Source: a virus. Taken from it: a stretch of DNA of 20,803 nucleotides. Positions 6,445-13,022 of the stretch are shown here, one piece after another. The stretch covers positions 1 through 20,803 of IMG/VR virus record IMGVR_UViG_3300037189_009730. The stretch is one strand, 5' to 3'. How positions within the stretch are numbered: the first letter of the stretch is position 1; every line of letters begins with the position of its first letter. A program made the position numbers and the translations under genes. The notes beneath the pieces were generated by a model. The model saw only the letters and a list, made by a program, of their open reading frames with translations. It was not told the DNA's origin and ran no database searches.

Positions 6445-8689
6445 TGTATCCTTGCTCGTCTACCATGGGCATCGCTGTGGATTGATCTATCTGGAATTCA
6501 ACTTGGTCATTGATCATGTCAGCCTGTATGTTACAGTTTTCCAATTGGTCAAACAAGATGCGTTTGCTGAGTGGCACACGGATCAGTTCATCAATCTTGC
6601 GGTTCAAGGGTCTAGCACCCATCTTGGGATCATAGCCTTTGTCGGCCAGCATGTCTATGACACTTTCGCTGAGATTGAGACGTATGTTTTTGTTGGCCAG
6701 GCTGGACTTGAGTTCATCCACAAACTTGATCACAATCTTCTTGATGGCAAGTGTGTCTAACTTGGCAAACCGGCATACTTGATCAATACGATTGCGTAGT
6801 TCGGGTTTGAAAAAGTCTTTCATGGCTTTATCTTCTGAACCTGTGCGTTCCAGGCTCTGACCAAATCCAATGTTGTTGTTTTCATTGTCTCTGGCACCCA
6901 GATTTGACGTCATGATAATGATGCAGTTTTTGAGGTTTACAGTCTTGCCATTGGCACTGGTAATTCTAGCTTCGTCTAGGATCTGCAACATGATGTTGAT
7001 CACATCTGGATGCGCTTTTTCAATTTCATCAAACAGCAACACAGCATAGGGATTCTTTGACACATCCGAAATCAACTTGCCACCACCTACATTGCCATCT
7101 TCAAAGCCCACATAGCCCGGAGGAGCACCAATCAGACTCGATACTGTGTGACGCTCTTGATACTCACTCATGTCATATTTCAGCAGTTTCATGTCAAGAT
7201 TTTCTGCCAGCAACTTGGCCAGTTCTGTTTTGCCTGTGCCAGTGGGGCCTAAAAACAAAAAGCTGGCAATGGGCCGCCGGTCGTTGCCAATGCCAGAGAA
7301 GTTGATGTACACACGGTCCAACACACTATCTACCGCGGCATCTTGCCCGTAGAGTTTTTGTTTGATATTGCTTTCCAATTCCATGATCTTGACACTGCGT
7401 TCATTTTGCAAACGATCCACAGGCACATCAGTGGTGCGACTTAGCTGTGCCATGATCATGTCGCGGGTCACTGTGATTAGTCCAGCGTCTTTGACTCGCT
7501 CTCGAGCACAGGCTCCGTCCAGGAGATCAATGCTCTTGTCTGGATTCTTGCGGTCATGTATGTAACGACCCGACAGTTCTACTGCGGCTGTGATGGCTTC
7601 AGTGTCTATGAGCACGTTGTGGAACAGTTCCAGTCTGGGACTCAACCCAATCAAGATCTGTTCAGTGGTTCCAGCATCGGGCTCGTCTATGGCCACACGA
7701 TGGAATCGCCGCATGAGCGCACGATCTTTTTCAAAACTTTCGTAGTATTCTTCCCAAGTAGTATTAGCAATTACCTTTAACACGCCCTTGGTAATAGCCG
7801 GCTTGATCATGTTGGCCATGTCTAGTGTGCTTTGACTCGATGAACCGGCACCTTTCATGGTGTGTGCCTCGTCAATGAACAGTATACACTTTTTCTTGGC
7901 ACTGAGAGCACCAATGACCTGTTTGAACTTTTCTTCAAACTCGCCGCGATACTTTGATCCGGCCAACAAGCTACCCACTTCTAAACTCCATAGTTCGTGA
8001 TCCTTGAGAAAGTTGGGCACACGACCTGCCACCATCTCCTGGGCTAGGCCTTCCACTATGGCGGTTTTGCCCACGCCCGGATCTCCAACCATGAGCACGT
8101 TGGCCTTGAACTTGCGGGCCAACACTGTGATCATTTCGTCTAGTTCTTCACTGCGACCAATCATGGGTTCCAGGCGATCTTCCTTGGCCAGGGCAGTGAG
8201 GTTCACACAGTGCTCTGTGAGTATTTCTGTGGCCTGCTGATCTGTGAACACCACGTCACTTTGTTTGTAATTGGCTTGCCAAAATTCCACAAACTCGGCT
8301 TTTTTAACTCCGTATTTGAGAAGAAAATAATGAGCATGGCTATTGTTTTCAGCCATCATGGCCAGGTATAGATCCAAGGTGCTGACAGTTCTACGGCCTG
8401 TGAATAACACCTGTGTAAGGGCGCGATTAAAAACCCTTTCGAGAGCATTGGTCTTTTTGGGTTGCACTTCTTTGGTAGTGATCAAGCTGGCACAGCTTTC
8501 CAAATAGGCATCTAGTTCTTGATCAAACAAGTTGAGGTCTGTGCCAAATTTTTCCAGCACACGACGAAACGGTTCGTGGCGTATCATGCTCAACAACACA
8601 TGTTCAGTCATCACATACTCGTGGCGACGATCTCGGGCCAGCTTGACAGCGGCATCAATGATTTGTTCAATTTCGGGATTGTTTTGCAT
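6419..8689 (-). CDS. clpA-like: ClpA-like AAA+ protein unfoldase
   Basis: 756 residues from the ATG at 8689, matching E. coli ClpA length. This start is preferred over the in-frame ATG at 8746 because AAGGA stands just upstream and the Clp N-domain begins here (EIEQIIDAAVKLARDRRHE). Order: N-domain 1-140; first AAA+ with Walker A GDPGVGKT (202-209) and Walker B ILFIDEAH (269-276); second AAA+ with GPTGTGKT (481-488) and VLLFDE (550-555); C-terminal small domain to 756. There is no ClpB middle domain. A tripeptide IGF at 607-609, in NNNIGFGQS, sits where ClpA has its IGL ClpP-docking loop. It therefore probably unfolds proteins and may feed host ClpP. It follows dnaJ and has its own sigma70-type promoter. 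Confidence 0.93.
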   Translation of the reverse strand: MQNNPEIEQIIDAAVKLARDRRHEYVMTEHVLLSMIRHEPFRRVLEKFGTDLNLFDQELDAYLESCASLITTKEVQPKKTNALERVFNRALTQVLFTGRRTVSTLDLYLAMMAENNSHAHYFLLKYGVKKAEFVEFWQANYKQSDVVFTDQQATEILTEHCVNLTALAKEDRLEPMIGRSEELDEMITVLARKFKANVLMVGDPGVGKTAIVEGLAQEMVAGRVPNFLKDHELWSLEVGSLLAGSKYRGEFEEKFKQVIGALSAKKKCILFIDEAHTMKGAGSSSQSTLDMANMIKPAITKGVLKVIANTTWEEYYESFEKDRALMRRFHRVAIDEPDAGTTEQILIGLSPRLELFHNVLIDTEAITAAVELSGRYIHDRKNPDKSIDLLDGACARERVKDAGLITVTRDMIMAQLSRTTDVPVDRLQNERSVKIMELESNIKQKLYGQDAAVDSVLDRVYINFSGIGNDRRPIASFLFLGPTGTGKTELAKLLAENLDMKLLKYDMSEYQERHTVSSLIGAPPGYVGFEDGNVGGGKLISDVSKNPYAVLLFDEIEKAHPDVINIMLQILDEARITSANGKTVNLKNCIIIMTSNLGARDNENNNIGFGQSLERTGSEDKAMKDFFKPELRNRIDQVCRFAKLDTLAIKKIVIKFVDELKSSLANKNIRLNLSESVIDMLADKGYDPKMGARPLNRKIDELIRVPLSKRILFDQLENCNIQADMINDQVEFQIDQSTAMPMVDEQGYIVLDKPQV

Positions 8690-8719
8690 ATGGTCCTTGT
8701 TTTGTTTCGCCCAACTTAT

Positions 8720-8748
8720 AGTATATACTAATTTACTGCAAATCACAA
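8720..8748 (-). promoter_or_regulatory. Sigma70-type promoter for the clpA-like gene
   Basis: TTGTGA (8743-8748), 17-nt spacer, TATACT (8720-8725) on the minus strand: a 4/6 -35 box and a 5/6 -10 box at optimal spacing. The start would fall near 8713, leaving a leader of about 24 nt with the AAGGA ribosome binding site. This suggests recognition by host RNA polymerase before the late switch. Confidence 0.55.
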
Positions 8749-8758
8749 TCTATAAGGA

Positions 8759-8766
8759 TATTTATT
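8759..8766 (-). promoter_or_regulatory. Possible late promoter core AATAAATA upstream of clpA-like gene
   Basis: AATAAATA on the minus strand overlapping the dnaJ stop codon, about 70 nt before the clpA-like ATG. It matches the late core but is AT-rich and far from the gene, so it is weaker evidence than the others. Confidence 0.3.
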
Positions 8767-9556
8767 TGGTAGTTTTTTCTATCATAGCCATGAGTTCTGG
8801 ATCGATGTGATCTGGAATACGGGCCTGTAATTTGACCAATAAATCACCAGATGATTTGTCACGCCCGGTCAATCCTCGTCCACGCAAACGCACTGTGGTT
8901 CCAGGTTGCGTCCTTGCTGATATGGTCAGATCCAACGAATTACCAAGAATATCTTTGACAATGGTATTTCCTCCGGTGATCAACTGCCAGATGTCCACAG
9001 GGTGTTCCAAATAGAGATTCAATGCTTGTCGTGTAAATCGAGCATCTGGATGTACACGATAGGTTATCACAAGGTCCATGCCGGCCATTGGACCAGCACC
9101 GGGGTACTGCACAGTGTCACCATCATCTATGCCAGGAGGAATTTCAATTTCCACTGCCTGTGTACCTTGTTGGGTGCCCACACCAATGGTTCGTCGGCCA
9201 CCTTCGGCTATGTCTCGCAAGGTTATCCACAGGCTCATCCTGGCCTGCTGATGTCGTTGTTGCTGTTGTTGCCCTGGATGTTGGAATCGTGTGCCAAATA
9301 TGTCAAATATGGTCTGAAAGTCAAACGGCGCATCTGCTCTAAAGCCTCCGCCCATGCCACCAAAGCCGGGATTGTCATGGGCCGCACGACGATTGGGATC
9401 ACTCAAGGTATCGTAGGCTGCTTGTATGTCTTGAAAAGTTTTGGTGTCACCACCGCGGTCAGGATGATGCTGACTGGCCAACTTGCGATAGGCACGTTTG
9501 ATTTCGTCTGGACCGGCGTTGCGATCAACGCCCAGGGTTTGGTAGGGATTTTGCAT
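8762..9556 (-). CDS. dnaJ-like: DnaJ/CbpA-type J-domain co-chaperone
   Basis: 264 residues. The J domain (about 3-65) has the HPD tripeptide at 31-33 in SQHHPDRGGD, needed to stimulate DnaK ATPase. A Gly/Phe-rich linker (about 62-95, GFGGMGGGF, FDIFGTRF) leads into a DnaJ C-terminal substrate-binding region (about 105-255) with IPPGIDDGDTVQYPG and RLRGRGL. The CxxCxGxG zinc finger is absent, so it resembles CbpA rather than canonical DnaJ, and it is shorter than CbpA (about 306). No Shine-Dalgarno is seen before the ATG. A perfect TATAAT box stands at 9583-9588. It lies directly upstream of the clpA-like gene, suggesting a chaperone/unfoldase pair. Probably recruits host DnaK. Confidence 0.92.
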   Translation of the reverse strand: MQNPYQTLGVDRNAGPDEIKRAYRKLASQHHPDRGGDTKTFQDIQAAYDTLSDPNRRAAHDNPGFGGMGGGFRADAPFDFQTIFDIFGTRFQHPGQQQQQRHQQARMSLWITLRDIAEGGRRTIGVGTQQGTQAVEIEIPPGIDDGDTVQYPGAGPMAGMDLVITYRVHPDARFTRQALNLYLEHPVDIWQLITGGNTIVKDILGNSLDLTISARTQPGTTVRLRGRGLTGRDKSSGDLLVKLQARIPDHIDPELMAMIEKTTK

Positions 9557-9582
9557 AAAAAGAAATGGCAGACAGCATTGTA

Positions 9583-9611
9583 ATTATACTGTGTGCTGAT
9601 CCCTAATGCAA
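9583..9611 (-). promoter_or_regulatory. Sigma70-type promoter for dnaJ-like gene
   Basis: Perfect TATAAT at 9583-9588, 17-nt spacer, TTGCAT (3/6) at 9606-9611, minus strand. The predicted start is near 9576, about 20 nt before the ATG. It stands just after the stop codon of the 60-residue gene. The strong -10 and correct spacing support it; the weak -35 limits confidence. Confidence 0.5.
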
Positions 9612-9794
9612 TTACTTCTTGGCCGGAACTGGTGTGCCTTCAAGTTTTTTGTGTACTTTGATGTCTTTGCACACTTCTTTTTTGGTTTTTTCGTCCTTTT
9701 TGCAAACACGTTTGGTTTCACCAGCGGCCGTGGCCACTGTGATCAAGCTCATAGCAATTACTGTGGCCCAACATATTTTCATTATAGAGTTCAT
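9612..9794 (-). CDS. Small secreted, Lys-rich protein
   Basis: 60 residues. The N terminus MKICWATVIAMSLITVATAA has the basic start, hydrophobic core and Ala-x-Ala-type end of a signal peptide, with cleavage predicted near residue 24. The mature part of about 36 residues is very Lys-rich and holds two cysteines (C31, C42) that could form a disulfide in the periplasm. AGGA lies 7 nt before the ATG. It is the last gene of the lipoprotein-to-holin unit, so a role in the envelope during lysis is possible, but no family is recognised. Confidence 0.72.
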   Translation of the reverse strand: MNSIMKICWATVIAMSLITVATAAGETKRVCKKDEKTKKEVCKDIKVHKKLEGTPVPAKK

Positions 9795-9806
9795 GATATT
9801 TTCCTT

Positions 9807-10283
9807 TTAGATTTCTGGATGTGGCGGCTGTTGTGGTGCTCCAAATGCTGGTGCTGGTGCTGGTGTTGTTTTTGCTGCAGGTGCTCCAAATGCGGGAACA
9901 GTGCTGACTGAGTTCCCACCTAGCGGTGCCGAACCAAAACTAGGTGCAGGCGCGGCTATTGCAGGTGTAGGCGGTGCGATACCACCCACATTGGCACCGT
10001 TGAGTTTTTCTTGTGTGCGACCATAAGCGGCGATACCCAAGATAGCACCCATACTTATGTGGAACAGTCCCGCACCTTGCAGTGTAATAGGCATCCACTG
10101 GCTTTCTACCTTGCCGTCGCCAATGGTTTGAACCAGGCTCCATAGGATAGGAAATATCACAAAGTCCATTATGCAGGTAAGCATATAGACGTATCCCATA
10201 AGCGGTCTCCACTTTGAGTTCATCCAGTCTTCTTTTTTCTTTTCGCTATCACTCATTTTAGCATAATCTTCGGCTGTGGGCAT
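9807..10283 (-). CDS. Holin-like membrane protein (3TM/GTA-type) with Pro/Ala-rich tail
   Basis: 158 residues. SKWRPLMGYVYMLTCIMDFVIFPILWSL (about 23-50) and LQGAGLFHISMGAILGIAAYGRT (68-90) are two strong hydrophobic segments in the layout of the 'holin of 3TMs'/GTA-holin type, where a K/W-R-P-motif precedes the first helix. Holins form inner-membrane lesions that release or activate the endolysin. Residues 98-158 form an unusual Pro/Ala/Gly tail with FGSAP, FGAP and FGAP repeats. AAGGAG stands about 7 nt before the ATG. The endolysin and spanin genes lie 5 kb upstream in a separate unit, so the lysis genes are split. Confidence 0.75.
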   Translation of the reverse strand: MPTAEDYAKMSDSEKKKEDWMNSKWRPLMGYVYMLTCIMDFVIFPILWSLVQTIGDGKVESQWMPITLQGAGLFHISMGAILGIAAYGRTQEKLNGANVGGIAPPTPAIAAPAPSFGSAPLGGNSVSTVPAFGAPAAKTTPAPAPAFGAPQQPPHPEI

Positions 10284-10295
10284 GTCGGCTCCTTG

Positions 10296-10499
10296 TTATT
10301 TTTTGAACGGATCTTTTGCATCTTTGACATTTTTTTCTAGCATGTCAATTTGTTGTTGCAATGTGTCAATTTCTCGTTGAAATTCTTGTTGCCGGCGTTC
10401 TGCGGCATCCTGGCGACACTGGTCTTCGGTCTGTTCCCATTTGACCCACAGGCCGATGACTACTGCTATTATTGCTACTGCGTATGCTATCAATTCCAT
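10296..10499 (-). CDS. Small membrane-anchored coiled-coil protein
   Basis: 67 residues. One N-terminal transmembrane helix (about 3-20, IAYAVAIIAVVIGLWV) is followed by a long charged coiled coil (about 24-62) rich in Gln, Glu and Arg. This N-in/C-out layout resembles inner-membrane spanins and other lysis accessories, but a fuller spanin-like protein exists at 15153-15617, so it may be a lysis regulator or simply an unknown membrane protein. AAGGAG stands 8-10 nt before the ATG. It lies 12 nt upstream of the holin-like gene. Confidence 0.72.
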   Translation of the reverse strand: MELIAYAVAIIAVVIGLWVKWEQTEDQCRQDAAERRQQEFQREIDTLQQQIDMLEKNVKDAKDPFKK

Positions 10500-10537
10500 G
10501 GTAGCCCGCTCCTTATTATTATTATATGCTACTATTA

Positions 10538-10798
10538 TTACACTGCCGAGGCTATAGCAACCAAGGCAGTTATAGCTGTATTTAATCTTTGCTTGGTTTC
10601 AAAATATGACATGTTTTCTGTTATTGTAATTTGCCGCTGTAGATCCAACAATAGCTCTGCGTATTCTCCTGGACTGATATTGCCAGCACGCAGTTCTTCC
10701 GTATATGCGGATGTGGCCGTGGCCACCATCCGAGTATTTTCATCATCGGAGTTGTTCAAGATGTGTAACACTTCTGTTTCCCATTGGCTCCAACTCAT
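10538..10798 (-). CDS. Small helical phage protein of unknown function
   Basis: 86 residues, acidic, predicted all-helical (WSQWETEVLHILNN, GEYAELLLDLQRQI), with a short hydrophobic C terminus (TAITALVAIASAV) that is probably too short for a membrane span. AAGGAGA stands just before the ATG, a strong ribosome binding site. It sits between the kinase-like gene and the coiled-coil membrane gene in the same operon. No family recognised. Confidence 0.7.
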   Translation of the reverse strand: MSWSQWETEVLHILNNSDDENTRMVATATSAYTEELRAGNISPGEYAELLLDLQRQITITENMSYFETKQRLNTAITALVAIASAV

Positions 10799-10808
10799 TG
10801 CTGTCTCC

Positions 10809-11558
10809 TTATAAACTGTAGGGGTCTACTATAACAAGATGACCGTTGTTTCTGCGGCCGAGATTTTCCACAGCTGAAAGATCCAAAGGTGCGGTTCCAC
10901 CCAAGGCACGCATCATGTGTTCGGTGGCCTGCAACAAACCTGTCAACTGCTTGGCGCCTATTTCATTGGGCACAGGGTTGGCTCGCACATATTCTGCGCC
11001 TTGCCCACGGTCCACAGCACTCATCAGCTTCTCAATATAGTCCAAGGTGGCTTCTTCGTTGGCCACATAGTTCACACGTTCCATTTCATACACAAAGTAG
11101 GTTTCGCCTGCCACAGTGAAGTCGCCGCTGTTGTATATTCTTGGGTAGAAAGGATTCCGTTGATTTTGTTCAAAAAACTTGACGTAACGCCGGACTACCT
11201 GTTCACGCTCGTCTTCGCCCGTGCCCAGCACTTTTACGATGGTGCCTCGCGGACTTTCAAAGGCCATTTGATCACGTCCTTCACCGGCCAAGTCATAGCC
11301 ACGTTGGAAAAAGTATTGTTGTATCTGATCACTGACTGTGAGTTCGTCGGGATAGTTTACTTCTTTCAACGTGTCAAACTTCTTGACCCAGGCAAATCTA
11401 GTGGTGTCCGGAATCCACTTGACTCCCATGTGGCTTTTTGTGTCTGGATTGGCGTTGATCAAGAAGTCGCCGTCTTGGTGCCGTAATATCTGCACTATTT
11501 GGCCAGTTTTTTCTATCTTGGCCATGACCCGGCCCTGTGTGAATTCTTCGGCTCTCAT
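10809..11558 (-). CDS. Protein-kinase-like fold phage protein
   Basis: 249 residues. Features of a kinase-like fold: GTIVKVLG (about residues 105-112) may hold the ATP-lysine strand, YFVYEMERV resembles the hinge, and the end DLSAVENLGRRNNGHLVIVDPYSL has the spacing of a catalytic-loop D...N followed by a DFG-like VDP. The HxD-type catalytic aspartate context is degenerate, so activity is doubtful. The N terminus MRAEEF resembles the capsid-targeting peptide of its neighbour (MRAQDFITE) but lacks the IxE cleavage site. The ATG overlaps the upstream stop by 4 nt (ATGA). I recall similar proteins in marine T4-like phages without assigned function. Confidence 0.72.
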   Translation of the reverse strand: MRAEEFTQGRVMAKIEKTGQIVQILRHQDGDFLINANPDTKSHMGVKWIPDTTRFAWVKKFDTLKEVNYPDELTVSDQIQQYFFQRGYDLAGEGRDQMAFESPRGTIVKVLGTGEDEREQVVRRYVKFFEQNQRNPFYPRIYNSGDFTVAGETYFVYEMERVNYVANEEATLDYIEKLMSAVDRGQGAEYVRANPVPNEIGAKQLTGLLQATEHMMRALGGTAPLDLSAVENLGRRNNGHLVIVDPYSL

Positions 11559-12034
11559 GGTGTTCCTATCCAGGCATTGACCCGCAATCCTTCAGGATGC
11601 AACCGGAAAGCAGCCATGGTCCTGTGCCAACCTTCCCATAGTTCCAGACCTCGGGCTGTTTTTAGCAAGATCACGGGTGGCAAATTCTCCATGCCATTCT
11701 CGCGCACCAACTCCAAGGCCTGTTCAAATCTTTCTCTATCTCTGGGAATCATGAAAGGATTCTTGTTGCCAAAGTCTCGTTTGATCTTCATGCGGTATCT
11801 GGTGTCAGCATTCAGCATGTCAAAAGTCAAGGGCATGTTCTGAACCAACTGCCAACGCTCTACCATGGTGGCCAACTCACGCACATGGTCCAGTTTCATT
11901 TCAAGATCCTGCGGTGATTTTATCTTGGCGATCACCATGTCCTTGAGCACATAGTCGGGCCAGTCCGGTAGTTCATCACGCAGGATGTCCATAACTCCGC
12001 GTTGCACTTCTGTGATAAAGTCTTGAGCTCTCAT
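11555..12034 (-). CDS. ParB/sulfiredoxin-like fold protein with T4-type capsid-targeting N terminus
   Basis: 159 residues. Residues 1-9, MRAQDFITE, closely resemble the T4 internal-protein capsid-targeting peptide MKTYQEFIAE, including the F-I-x-E end that the prohead protease cleaves. The C-terminal part has LPPVILLKTARGLELWEGWHRTMAA (about 117-141), where GWHR matches the GxHR/GxxR signature of ParB-like and sulfiredoxin-like folds. It overlaps both neighbours by 4 nt (ATGA at each end), so it is translationally coupled between the lipoprotein and kinase-like genes. Likely head-associated, possibly injected with DNA; nuclease, ATPase or other activity is not established. Confidence 0.75.
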   Translation of the reverse strand: MRAQDFITEVQRGVMDILRDELPDWPDYVLKDMVIAKIKSPQDLEMKLDHVRELATMVERWQLVQNMPLTFDMLNADTRYRMKIKRDFGNKNPFMIPRDRERFEQALELVRENGMENLPPVILLKTARGLELWEGWHRTMAAFRLHPEGLRVNAWIGTP

Positions 12035-12435
12035 CGTCTGGGTCGTCCTGCTGTGACACGCTGTATGAGTTCGGCGCTGTGTTCGATATTGTTGTATTTT
12101 AGTTTACAAAACACAGGGCTCACAGAGCCTCGACCGTAGGCAGTGTTGAGCCCTTGAGCAATTTCATTCAAAGCTCGTGAGGCTTTGATTCCATTGTCGT
12201 TCCTGGGTATGTATTGTTCATAGTGTTCAAACAGCTCAGTTCTAGCGGCCATGGCCTGTGCGTTGACTGGAGCCAGCACAGGATTGTCACACTGTTTTCT
12301 ATATTGTCCAGCTGCGGCACGGATCTCTGTGATCTGTAGGTATTCCGTGGCATCGTAGGGCGCCATCCGGTAGGCATCCCAAAGAGCACAACTGCTCAAC
12401 AACGCTGTGGAAAGTGCAAGGACAATTCGTTTCAT
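12031..12435 (-). CDS. Phage lipoprotein
   Basis: 134 residues. MKRIVLALSTALLSSCALWD is a lipoprotein signal sequence with lipobox LSSC and C16 as the lipidated residue. The mature part has two further cysteines and a largely helical pattern (QAMAARTELFEHYEQY, KASRALNEIAQGLNTAYG). It could be a second outer-membrane spanin or a superinfection-exclusion lipoprotein, but no family is recognised. It leads a multigene unit and is preceded, 5 nt before its ATG, by a late core with no Shine-Dalgarno. It overlaps the ParB-like gene by 4 nt. Confidence 0.78.
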   Translation of the reverse strand: MKRIVLALSTALLSSCALWDAYRMAPYDATEYLQITEIRAAAGQYRKQCDNPVLAPVNAQAMAARTELFEHYEQYIPRNDNGIKASRALNEIAQGLNTAYGRGSVSPVFCKLKYNNIEHSAELIQRVTAGRPRR

Positions 12436-12440
12436 AGCAG

Positions 12441-12448
12441 TATTTACT
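12441..12448 (-). promoter_or_regulatory. Late promoter core AGTAAATA
   Basis: AGTAAATA on the minus strand, exactly 5 nt before the lipoprotein ATG at 12435, inside the 3' end of the GT25 gene. T4 geometry places transcript +1 on the ATG. Confidence 0.62.
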
Positions 12449-13022
12449 TTCTCAGCGTACTTGTGCTAGATGACCCACGAGCAGGGTGCAACACCACCAA
12501 ATCACGGTGGTAAAATGTCCACGGAAGAACTAGATCGCCCAGGTGCTTGTCCACGGCTTGTGCGCCATGCGTTTGGGCATGTGTGATAAGGGTTTGGGCC
12601 TGTGCTGGAGTTAGGCTGTAGGCATGAGCACCTTTGCTCCATAGTCCAAAAGCAGGATTGGTTTTGCATTCTGCTGTGGTGAATAATTTTACCAGTTGTT
12701 TATCTATGTTCAAATCTTCAGGCCATGGCGCTGTAACCAAGGCATCATGTTCAAGAATCACCGCAGGCTCGTTGGTATCTGCACACTGTTGCCACAGGGC
12801 AAAATGACTCAGCCAACAACCTTGAGCGCCAGGACGACGTGTCATCTTTCCAGTTTGGCTCATGACTACATCAATCTTTTTCCAATCTTGTTCAGAGACC
12901 TGCGAGCCATCTACAGCAGGAAATATTTCGTATGACCAGCCATGCTTTTCAAGACTTTGCACACAGTCACCTATGACTCTAGATGACTTGTGTGCAATTA
13001 TGTAACACCTAGGTTGGTGCAT
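12444..13022 (-). CDS. Glycosyltransferase family 25 (LPS-type galactosyltransferase-like)
   Basis: 192 residues. The family-25 layout is visible: CYIIAHKSSR near the N terminus, FPAVDGSQVS (about 34-43), GCWLSHFALWQQC (about 68-80), then AVILEHDA (about 87-94) carrying the acidic ExDA site, and GAHAYSLTPAQAQTL at about 131-145. These enzymes add hexoses to lipooligosaccharide or proteins. In a phage it could alter host LPS to exclude competitors or decorate virion proteins; the acceptor is unknown. Its ATG overlaps the aceA stop by 1 nt (TGATG), so it is translationally coupled to isocitrate lyase. The length is close to short phage GT25 domains. Confidence 0.87.
   Translation of the reverse strand: MHQPRCYIIAHKSSRVIGDCVQSLEKHGWSYEIFPAVDGSQVSEQDWKKIDVVMSQTGKMTRRPGAQGCWLSHFALWQQCADTNEPAVILEHDALVTAPWPEDLNIDKQLVKLFTTAECKTNPAFGLWSKGAHAYSLTPAQAQTLITHAQTHGAQAVDKHLGDLVLPWTFYHRDLVVLHPARGSSSTSTLRK

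Noticed and set aside
9002-9583. A 193-codon plus-strand open frame
   Set aside because: It lies opposite the dnaJ-like gene, which has clear J-domain and C-terminal motifs. The plus frame has no recognisable domain or ribosome binding site.
10500-10537. ATT-rich stretch with TATAAT on the minus strand as a promoter for the 67-residue gene
   Set aside because: The predicted start would fall on the AAGGAG ribosome binding site and no -35 box is seen; it is better explained as an AT-rich gap in an operon.
10917-11486. A 189-codon plus-strand open frame
   Set aside because: Antisense to the kinase-like gene, which is embedded in an operon with ATGA overlaps.
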